IMG/VR virus record: IMGVR_UViG_3300042507_004361
Location: 1 to 34,806 of that record
DNA: 34,806 bases
Source: a virus
Strand: one strand, 5' to 3'
The position numbers were made by a program, and so were the translations under genes. Below the pieces are notes generated by a model. The model ran no database searches. It was not told the DNA's origin and saw only the letters and a list, made by a program, of their open reading frames with translations. Positions 29,831 to 34,806 of this stretch are shown here, in pieces. Every line of letters begins with the position of its first letter. The stretch's first letter is position 1.

Positions 29831-32268
29831 ATCTGGGTACGCGCCTGTCGTGCTCTCATTTTAGCAATATAGCTTTGAAGTTTAACTAACCCCTTACCAA
29901 CTACATCTTGCGGTTGTTCCCATTTGGAATCAATCAACCGAGCTTTGCAGAGGTAGCGTAAAGCGTCTACGGCATGGTCGTTGCCGGTAGTGTCTAAGTC
30001 CTCTGGTGAGCGTTTGTCTATCGTCATGGATGGTAAAGTTTCCAATAGGTATGGGCAACTAGCAAAGATGTACAGTAACGGCGGGTTGGACACTAGCCGT
30101 TGTCGGATCTGAGCCCAGCCTGATATGCGGTCATTATCGGCTGCACGAAACGCAGGGTGTTTGTATTTGGAGAATACGGCAGTAAATTGGTCGTTAATGC
30201 TTGGTCCACCTTCATGACTGAAAATGGATGGGTCAGCTACTGCTATTGCATTTTCTCCCACGGAAACTGAGGCAATTCGGTTAGCTTGTTCGACGTTATC
30301 AACTCCTTTTCCCCACATTTCCCGATAGATAACAATAGCTCCTTTTGGATACGGTACCTCGTTACCTCGGTCATCACGTCCAGAACTAACAGCGCCCCAG
30401 ACGGCAGCAAAAGGACTCCGATAACCCCAATCATACCCCAAATAACGGGGCCAATGCTTTGGTATGTTGAAAGGAGCAACAATATGTTTAGAACTAAACT
30501 CTGGAAAATAACTGCCTTCATGTATTTCAAAGTCTCCTTCAAGCCATGCTCGCACCAGTTCTGGTGAACCTACCATGTGCAATCGGTTGATGTATTCTGG
30601 ATCTCTGGCAAGTAAGATTTGGTTGTCAGTTACGCGGCTAGGTATGTAAATGTAGTCAAATCCGGCTCCATTAGGTAAATCCTTCCGCAAAACCTTCATG
30701 CCTTTTGGGGCCGGTTTTATGAACAGTTCTTTGAGCCAGCTATGCCCTATACCACCAGGGTTGAAGGTAAGGATGATTTGGCCGCCTCCCTTGCCTCGTA
30801 GCGCTCCAAATAGCTTCCAGATACAGCTTGGGTCATGGTAGTTACCAGCCTCCTCTATGGCGCAATCTGAGTTCTTGTTGATGAGGCCGCAATCTGATAT
30901 GTAGTGATTAGCTTCTTCAACAGTTAAATCGGTAACTAATTGCTTACCAACGTATGTCATTACCATCTTTCCAAAAACAACATCCTCAGCGAGATAAAAC
31001 GCCTTGCCGCTATAAGGATGCACCCACCACTCTAAGTGCTCAGGGCTATGTTTTTGAATGGTGCCCGACTCATCCCCGTTCAATGTATGGGACAATTCAG
31101 CAACACCGTCTTGTAATGGAAGTTTACCTTGGCCGTTTTCTACAGCCTGGGGAGAATGTTCATCACATAAACCACGACAAAACTGACAATCGCATTGAGA
31201 ATTTGCAATTGTTTGCTTCGTGGTCGGAACATTTGAAGGAGCATCACAAAGCGTGGAGAGCGAACCCAGAACTGGTTGAAAAAGTGCGTCAAGCTGCTCA
31301 AAACCCTGCTGTATCTTTTGCTTCATTAGGCATGAGTCCGACGACTGTTCGCAAGATTTGCCAGGAGCATGACATTCAGTGGAAGCGGCGTGGGAACAAC
31401 GTGCGAGCTTACGAGCTAACCGAACAGTCGGTGCGTGAAGCGTTACAGGGACGGACAACGAATCAAGCTGCTGCGTATTTAGGGTGTCATCCAATGACTC
31501 TGTACAATAAGTTTTCTTATCTTCTTTCCAAGAGAACCAAGCCTGGTGCTTTAGACCCCTATATGCGGGAAATATACGATCTACGTTACAAGCAGATAGT
31601 GCCCATTGCAGAGATTGCTGGTCGATATGGCGTTTCTGAGACGTGTGTTGCAAGGAGTTTGCAGAGATGGAAGAAACTCCGTGTGCCGTCAAAACAGGGT
31701 GCCAAATGGGATTTCTCTGCGCCCCCACCACGTTGCCGTCCTGGTCCAAAACCTGGCTCTCGACGCAAGGGGCTAAGTAAGGCGTAGTAAGATTTTTGAC
31801 TTTTCGTGGCCCTAATAAGGTTGCCACCATATCGCCTATTTGAATAGCTTCTATCGGCTTAAACGAGCCGTCTGCCATTCTGATACGAGTACCGACAGCT
31901 ACGCATAAATTCTGGCCCTGGTATTTTTCAGCATCAGAATCATTAGCTAGCGGTCTGAAGCGAAGTCTGCCCCCGTTTACAAAAGTGAACTGTTTTTTCT
32001 GATCCTGCCAGTGCGCTTTTAGGGGTAGGTAAATCTGCTTGGCTCGCTCAATCAGGTCGTCTGCTTGAGGTAATTCTTTACGGAAAAATATGGCATTAAA
32101 GTGAGGTCCAAGTTGCTCTTGTTTAACGGCAAACTTGCCTAACACCCCATCAGTTTTGCCACCACCACGAGCACCACCATAGCCGATTAAGGTTATTGGA
32201 CACGCTACTAAAGCCTCCTGAGGGCCGATCTGAGGGCACCATACAACATTATAGTCAATGTTTTCCAT
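29827..32268 (-). CDS. terL: Terminase large subunit interrupted by an intein
   Basis: An 813-residue precursor. The exteins (1-121 and 467-813) join to a normal 468-residue TerL. Walker A is GYGGARGGGKTD (29-40). Walker B is CAIEEAG (469-475), right after the splice point. The coupling region is LTFNPGG. The nuclease acidic residues are Asp613 in GYDWGY, Asp679 in ADPS and Asp764/Asp768 in NDHAVDAL. TerL pumps DNA into the procapsid through the portal and cuts concatemers. Residues 122-466 are an intein (C122 to N466, followed by Ser467). The start codon has no strong Shine-Dalgarno and lies 3 bp after an HNH gene, so it probably relies on coupling. Most of the intein is read antisense to another gene. 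Confidence 0.93.
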   Translation of the reverse strand: MENIDYNVVWCPQIGPQEALVACPITLIGYGGARGGGKTDGVLGKFAVKQEQLGPHFNAIFFRKELPQADDLIERAKQIYLPLKAHWQDQKKQFTFVNGGRLRFRPLANDSDAEKYQGQNLCVAVGTRIRMADGSFKPIEAIQIGDMVATLLGPRKVKNLTTPYLAPCVESQVLDQDGNVVGAQRNPIWHPVLTAHGVSSISANSLQHTSQKRHIDQQSLQWALSACNVDRIFPAYRGLKHQAWFSWKEDKKTYCTESLDDTLNTQQLDSLSVPVTLHAPTVRLARKLARCSHAASTECHAPGKSCEQSSDSCLMKQKIQQGFEQLDALFQPVLGSLSTLCDAPSNVPTTKQTIANSQCDCQFCRGLCDEHSPQAVENGQGKLPLQDGVAELSHTLNGDESGTIQKHSPEHLEWWVHPYSGKAFYLAEDVVFGKMVMTYVGKQLVTDLTVEEANHYISDCGLINKNSDCAIEEAGNYHDPSCIWKLFGALRGKGGGQIILTFNPGGIGHSWLKELFIKPAPKGMKVLRKDLPNGAGFDYIYIPSRVTDNQILLARDPEYINRLHMVGSPELVRAWLEGDFEIHEGSYFPEFSSKHIVAPFNIPKHWPRYLGYDWGYRSPFAAVWGAVSSGRDDRGNEVPYPKGAIVIYREMWGKGVDNVEQANRIASVSVGENAIAVADPSIFSHEGGPSINDQFTAVFSKYKHPAFRAADNDRISGWAQIRQRLVSNPPLLYIFASCPYLLETLPSMTIDKRSPEDLDTTGNDHAVDALRYLCKARLIDSKWEQPQDVVGKGLVKLQSYIAKMRARQARTQI
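30871..31905 (-). other. Intein in TerL (345 residues, 122-466 of the precursor)
   Basis: The N-terminal splicing block starts at Cys122 (CVAVGTRIRMADGSFKPIEAIQIGD). Block B contains NPIWHPVLTAHG with His190, although the usual Thr three residues earlier is Pro. Blocks F/G are LVTDLTVEEANHYISDCGLINKN, ending in Asn466 before Ser467. The penultimate residue is Lys instead of His, a variation I recall from other inteins. Removing it restores YQGQNL-SDCAIEEAG, a continuous TerL Walker B region. Only about 120 residues at the two ends look like Hint; the remaining 220 or so have no recognisable domain in this frame and lie opposite the HNH gene. Splicing is inferred from motifs. Confidence 0.85.
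30954..31787 (+). CDS. HNH homing-endonuclease-like gene, antisense inside the intein
   Basis: A 277-residue protein on the strand opposite TerL, wholly inside the intein. Residues about 31-99 are an HNH_3-type domain: GYVFEWCPTHPRS, HRLVMEVYLGRFLQPGENVHHINHDKTDNRIENLQL (His51, His70-His71, Asn79, Asn83), then SEHLKEHH. Residues about 118-240 contain three helix-turn-helix-like units (SFASLGMSPTTVRKIC; TTNQAAAYLGCHPMTLYNKF; PIAEIAGRYGVSETCVARSL), as in modular phage HNH endonucleases. The last 25 residues are Pro/Arg/Lys-rich and lie opposite intein block B. There is no visible Shine-Dalgarno before ATG 30954. It probably cuts DNA of intein-free or related phages and so spreads the element. 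Confidence 0.9.
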   Translation: MSLPSFQKQHPQRDKTPCRYKDAPTTLSAQGYVFEWCPTHPRSMYGTIQQHRLVMEVYLGRFLQPGENVHHINHDKTDNRIENLQLFASWSEHLKEHHKAWRANPELVEKVRQAAQNPAVSFASLGMSPTTVRKICQEHDIQWKRRGNNVRAYELTEQSVREALQGRTTNQAAAYLGCHPMTLYNKFSYLLSKRTKPGALDPYMREIYDLRYKQIVPIAEIAGRYGVSETCVARSLQRWKKLRVPSKQGAKWDFSAPPPRCRPGPKPGSRRKGLSKA

Positions 32269-32271
32269 TGG

Positions 32272-32811
32272 TTATGTCACTATTTTCCACTTTTTGCCAG
32301 TAACTATATTGTGAATATGCTTGCTATCTACGCCGTATTTTGCACCCAAACTGCGGGTGGTATGTCCACCTTCGGCGTACAATTTTCTAATTTCCAAAAC
32401 CTGCTCTGGTTTTAATTTAGCATTTTTATGTTTCGACCCGAACCAAGTACGTCCTTTTAATGCCATATCACGCATATTGTCTTGATGTGTTCCAAGAAAC
32501 AAATGTTCAGGATTTACACACTGCGGATTATCGCACTTATGAAGAACGTGTTTGTCACCAATAGGTCCTTTGCAAAACTCATACATAAGCCGATGCACTT
32601 TATACTGTTTGCGATTGTCTCGATTGCCTTTTTCACGCACGTTAATGGTGCCGTACCCGTTTTTACGGCCTAAACCGCCTGTCCAGTAATGGCAATCACT
32701 AAATGGAATTTGAATAATGTAACGATGGAGTCGATTAAGAATGTGCTGCTGTGTGTAACCCAATATCATGTGGCCCACTATGACAGGCCCTGCAATGGTT
32801 GCCAGGCCCAT
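32272..32811 (-). CDS. HNH endonuclease with C-terminal helix-turn-helix
   Basis: A 179-residue protein with GAGCAGG before its ATG. The HNH_3-like core is CHYWTGGLGRKNGYGTI, then VHRLMYEFCKGPI, then VLHKCDNPQCVNPEHLFLGTHQDN (His91, Cys93, Cys98, Asn100). Residues about 132-176 (LKPEQVLEIRKLYAEGGHTTRSLGAKYGVDSKHIHNIV) are a helix-turn-helix typical of free-standing phage homing endonucleases. The stop lies 3 bp before the TerL ATG, so it splits a zinc-ribbon gene from terL. It is of a different subtype from the antisense HNH inside the intein. A packaging-associated HNH function is also possible. Confidence 0.88.
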   Translation of the reverse strand: MGLATIAGPVIVGHMILGYTQQHILNRLHRYIIQIPFSDCHYWTGGLGRKNGYGTINVREKGNRDNRKQYKVHRLMYEFCKGPIGDKHVLHKCDNPQCVNPEHLFLGTHQDNMRDMALKGRTWFGSKHKNAKLKPEQVLEIRKLYAEGGHTTRSLGAKYGVDSKHIHNIVTGKKWKIVT

Positions 32812-32835
32812 ACAACCTGCTCATCAGCGTTATAC

Positions 32836-33063
32836 TCACTCACCAGGCCAACTCCCGCCACTGATCATAACGAGATTGCCGGTGTAAATACGCTCTACAT
32901 TACAACTAGGGTTTTGACAGACAAAATACGGCCCACTACAGCCAGCAAACAAACTTACATAAGGCTCATCATCTTGGCCTACTTTTACCGTACTAACATG
33001 GCTGCAAACAGGGCAGCGCTTACTGTTTTCTTCCTCCGGCTTTTCCCTATGCTCTATTCCCAT
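32836..33063 (-). CDS. Zinc-ribbon protein
   Basis: A 75-residue protein with two metal-binding pairs, RCPVCSH (near 17) and CQNPSC (near 50), the arrangement of a small zinc ribbon. It overlaps the upstream zinc-finger gene by 10 bp. Small zinc proteins between TerS and TerL occur in several phage lineages; the role is unknown. Confidence 0.7.
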   Translation of the reverse strand: MGIEHREKPEEENSKRCPVCSHVSTVKVGQDDEPYVSLFAGCSGPYFVCQNPSCNVERIYTGNLVMISGGSWPGE

Positions 33064-33266
33064 ACCCTCCTATAGTCCTCCTCGTTAGCCTTAACCTTAC
33101 TGGCCTGTAGGTACTCCCTACACCGCTTCGAACCACAATTAAACCTAGTCTTGTTGGTAACTATTACTCCAACATAGCCACAATAGTTGCAGCGATAATA
33201 CCTAATCCTCTCCGTTGCCGGTAAGGTATTTTTGAACAAACTCTTCCTTCGTGAGCGGCTTGGCAC
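33054..33266 (-). CDS. Small zinc-finger protein overlapping terS
   Basis: About 70 residues. The GTG at 33266 has AAGGAG 8 bases upstream; GTG 33275 and TTG 33239 (with AAGGA upstream) are alternatives. A basic N-terminus is followed by RCNYCGYVGV and FNCGSKRCREYL, a CxxC...CxxxxC zinc ribbon. Up to 74 bp overlap the 3' end of terS in another frame. Function is unknown; nucleic-acid binding is plausible. Confidence 0.6.
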   Translation of the reverse strand: MPSRSRRKSLFKNTLPATERIRYYRCNYCGYVGVIVTNKTRFNCGSKRCREYLQASKVKANEEDYRRVWE

Positions 33267-33669
33267 TAACCACACTCCTTATCTCACCCGTTATCTCAAG
33301 CGTTTGCTGCTCACTCCAGCCTAATTTTGTCTTCAACAAATGAAGCAACACAGGCGTATTCCCATTCATAGCCTCAGCTATTGCTACGCTTGCTAGCCCC
33401 TTCTGCATCTCGCTCTGACCCTCCAGAAACGCCTCAGAATAGTATTTATCCAGCAGGTAAGGGGTAATCCTAGCCGCTAACGCAGCGCTGCTCTTGGACA
33501 GTCCTAGCCGCCCCAAATCGCGTATCTGTAACGCTAACTGCTCATCCCGCTGGTGCTCCCTAGTCTGCGGCACCTCCCGCATAATCGGAGGCAATACCTC
33601 AATTTCCGGCTCCAAATTTTTGGCCAACTCAGCCTCACCAACTTCCTGTTTCAAATCATCACCGCTCAT
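33202..33669 (-). CDS. terS: Terminase small subunit
   Basis: A 155-residue acidic-then-helical protein. Residues about 40-75 (REHQRDEQLALQIRDLGRLGLSKSSAALAARITPYLLDKYY) look like the helix-turn-helix DNA-recognition domain. Then comes a helical oligomerisation segment (QSEMQKGLASVAIAEAMNGNTPVLLHLLKTKLGWSEQQ), common in podovirus TerS proteins. TerS recognises the packaging site and stimulates TerL. It is the first gene of the late operon, behind a candidate promoter at 33721-33749. Confidence 0.8.
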   Translation of the reverse strand: MSGDDLKQEVGEAELAKNLEPEIEVLPPIMREVPQTREHQRDEQLALQIRDLGRLGLSKSSAALAARITPYLLDKYYSEAFLEGQSEMQKGLASVAIAEAMNGNTPVLLHLLKTKLGWSEQQTLEITGEIRSVVSAKPLTKEEFVQKYLTGNGED

Positions 33670-33720
33670 AAAAACTTAGCCCCACTAGGTAAAACATAGT
33701 TTGAACTTATATACCGGAAT

Positions 33721-33749
33721 TTTATATGGGTAGTGAGATATAGAAGTAA
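33721..33749 (-). promoter_or_regulatory. Candidate late promoter
   Basis: On the minus strand TTACTT (33744-33749), 17 bp, then TATAAA (33721-33726) precede terS by about 50 bp. The -10 is strong and the -35 weak, as for activator-dependent or late promoters. The 221-bp gap 33670-33890 is otherwise AT-rich, with three GGAATC copies near 33800-33840. Confidence 0.4.
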
Positions 33750-33890
33750 CCGGTACCCCCTCAGTTTTCGAATTGGTTTTGATTTTGGAAACTGTAGGTG
33801 TGGAATCCACATGCAACCCCTTGGAATCATTATGGAATCTTATTTTATTAGAAATAGAAAACTAGTTAGGTAACCCCATAGCATAGGTAA

Positions 33891-34160
33891 CTACGCGATA
33901 TCATTGAGTAACTGCATAAACTCCTCGCTTGTCATCCCGCTTAATTGGTACAGCACTACAATCTCGCAAGGGTGGTAGGTGCGCTTGGTGCGCTCTCTGT
34001 ACCGTAACGCTTCATATTTGAGCTTGAGGACCTTCGCCAGCTGCATTCTATTTAATCCCAACCGCTTGCGTATCGCTTGGTACAGGTTTGCTCTCGCTTG
34101 AGGTATAGCGTGATAGTGACCTACTTTGATTCTACCGTTGAGCTTCGGTAATTGGTTCAT
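33891..34160 (-). CDS. XRE-type helix-turn-helix regulator
   Basis: An 89-residue protein (ATG 34160; a GTG at 34172 is an alternative). Residues about 25-70 form a lambda-repressor-like helix-turn-helix: LYQAIRKRLGLNRMQLAKVLKLKYEALRYRERTKR, followed by EIVVLYQLSGMTSEEFMQLL. It is small, with no cleavable C-terminal domain, so it is Cro- or C-like rather than a full CI. It is divergent from the early operon and adjacent to the palindromic sites at 34189-34284, so it is the leading candidate for the protein that binds them. Confidence 0.75.
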   Translation of the reverse strand: MNQLPKLNGRIKVGHYHAIPQARANLYQAIRKRLGLNRMQLAKVLKLKYEALRYRERTKRTYHPCEIVVLYQLSGMTSEEFMQLLNDIA

Positions 34161-34188
34161 ATTAGCCAACACAATCCCAAGCTACGCT

Positions 34189-34305
34189 ACTGTTGCCAGT
34201 AATAGCAACAAGAATTGCTAACTTGGTGATTACTGGTAATGCTTAAAATATCTCTGTGTTTATTTCGCTTCTACTGTTTACAGTACTGCATCTTGTATGT
34301 ATGTT
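34189..34305 (+). promoter_or_regulatory. Early control region: operators and candidate promoter
   Basis: ACTGTTTACAGT (34273-34284, 11/12 to ACTGTATACAGT) overlaps the -35 TTTACA (34277-34282); after 17 bp comes TATGTT (34300-34305). A weaker site ACTGTTGCCAGT lies at 34189-34200. Inverted repeats GTTGC...GCAAC (34192-34209) and CCAGTAAT...ATTACTGG add symmetry. The region separates the divergent XRE gene from the rightward early genes. Confidence 0.55.
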
Positions 34306-34355
34306 CGAACTGCGGGGTAAAAATCCGCATAACTTAACTAGCGAGGGTACAGTAA

Positions 34356-34448
34356 ATGACTAGCAACGAAACGAGACTGATGACAGCGGTAGTGTGGTTT
34401 GCAGTGTTGGTTCTATTAGTGTCAATGCTGGCCCCGGTAATCAAATAG
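34356..34448 (+). CDS. Very small membrane peptide
   Basis: A 30-residue peptide. The ATG at 34356 follows GAGGG. A single hydrophobic span (AVVWFAVLVLLVSMLAPVI) with a polar N-terminus makes it a typical small phage membrane peptide. It is the first gene after the control-region promoter. Function is unknown. Confidence 0.5.
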   Translation: MTSNETRLMTAVVWFAVLVLLVSMLAPVIK

Positions 34449-34456
34449 AAAAAACC

Positions 34457-34669
34457 ATGGAACAGACAGAGCAAGTAAAGGTAGCTATTGAGGTTGTAAG
34501 CGAACTGGCAATGGTGATTAGGGATGCTAAGCGAATACCCTCCGGTCATCTATATGCTCATCTTATGGGCGTTTTGAGTCTCGATAAATATGAGATGATC
34601 ATTGGCTTAGTAAAAAAGACTGGCTTGGTCATCCAGGACGGAGACGAGCTGGTATGGGTAGGGGATTGA
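34457..34669 (+). CDS. Small conserved phage protein
   Basis: A 70-residue protein starting at ATG 34457. The pattern VKVAIEVVSELAMVIRDAKRIPSGHLYAHLMGVLSLDKYEMIIGLVKKTGLVIQDGDELVWVG is familiar from small uncharacterised phage proteins and looks like a compact winged-helix-like fold. The ribosome-binding site is weak. The stop lies at the -35 of the next promoter element. Confidence 0.65.
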   Translation: MEQTEQVKVAIEVVSELAMVIRDAKRIPSGHLYAHLMGVLSLDKYEMIIGLVKKTGLVIQDGDELVWVGD

Positions 34670-34694
34670 TCGGCTAGCTATAACTGTATACAGT
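34666..34694 (+). promoter_or_regulatory. Candidate promoter with perfect ACTGTATACAGT operator
   Basis: TTGATC (34666-34671), 17 bp, then TACAGT (34689-34694). The perfect 12-bp palindrome ACTGTATACAGT (34683-34694) covers the -10. It would drive the gene at 36 across the circular junction. Confidence 0.55.
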
Positions 34695-34728
34695 AACGAT
34701 TACAGGGTACTTCTCGGAGTGCCCAATA

Positions 34729-34806
34729 ATCGCAATGGTGCGGTTAACTAAGGAGGAACGACAATGAAAGATAACAACAGAAACGCCCTTCGCGCAGTAC
34801 TAAAAC
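34729..34806. repeat. Right copy of the terminal redundancy
   Basis: Repeats bases 1-78 with one substitution (A34796 for T68). It shows that the two ends of the window join. Confidence 0.9.
34764..34806 (+). CDS. Partial second copy of the gene at 36
   Basis: The first 14 codons of the gene at 36, cut off by the end of the window. It is the redundant end of a circular genome, not a separate gene. Confidence 0.85.
   Translation, partial: MKDNNRNALRAVLK

Noticed and set aside
29827-32268. TerL as a pseudogene disrupted by an insertion
   Set aside because: The frame is open throughout, both exteins carry intact catalytic motifs, and the insert has splicing blocks with Cys at the start and Asn-Ser at the end.
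1-34806. Integrase, attachment sites or tRNA genes
   Set aside because: No recombinase motif, att-like duplication beyond the end overlap, or cloverleaf was found by reading. Absence was not tested computationally.

Overview
The window is almost certainly one complete genome of a tailed, podovirus-like phage (Caudoviricetes), assembled as a circle of about 34.73 kb. The last 78 bases repeat the first 78 with a single mismatch. A P22-type portal, an internal scaffold, an HK97-like major capsid protein, a gp4/gp10-like neck, internal ejection proteins and an S74 tail spike point to a short-tailed virion. The host is probably a Gram-negative bacterium: there are a lipoprotein signal, Sec signals, muralytic transglycosylases, strong Shine-Dalgarno sites and sigma70-like promoters. 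No integrase, DNA polymerase, tRNA or CRISPR array was seen, so host identity and lifestyle remain open.

Layout. The early region runs rightward from about 34.36 kb through the junction to 8.19 kb. It holds a control region beside an XRE-type regulator, small unknown genes, a leftward replication-initiator-like gene with iterons inside its coding sequence (720-1253), an envelope cassette (signal peptide, lipoprotein, membrane protein, lytic transglycosylase; 1710-2887), and a Bet/RecT recombination operon (2936-5399). It ends in a run of accessory genes, four of them sharing an N-terminal MKTPEELA-like module, and a PDDEXK nuclease. The late region is leftward from 33.67 to 8.19 kb: TerS, zinc-ribbon proteins, an HNH endonuclease, TerL, portal, Cys-rich fibre, thioredoxin-like protein, scaffold, capsid, decoration, neck, ejection proteins, S74 spike and lysis-like genes.

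The most striking feature is in the large terminase gene. TerL is interrupted, just before its Walker B motif, by a 345-residue intein (30871-31905). The middle of that intein is not an in-frame endonuclease. It is the antisense reading of a complete 277-codon HNH/HTH homing-endonuclease-like gene on the opposite strand (30954-31787). The same DNA therefore appears to encode an excisable protein linker on one strand and the mobility nuclease on the other. A second, unrelated HNH gene ends 3 bp upstream of the TerL start codon.

Control elements form a second theme. A palindrome close to ACTGTATACAGT recurs at four early intergenic sites, each overlapping a plausible -35/-10 pair with 17-bp spacing. 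This suggests one phage repressor controls the early operons. G6/C6 hairpins with U tracts separate the capsid and decoration genes, and terminators oriented against the early genes may stop late transcripts that run past the convergent junction at 8.19 kb.
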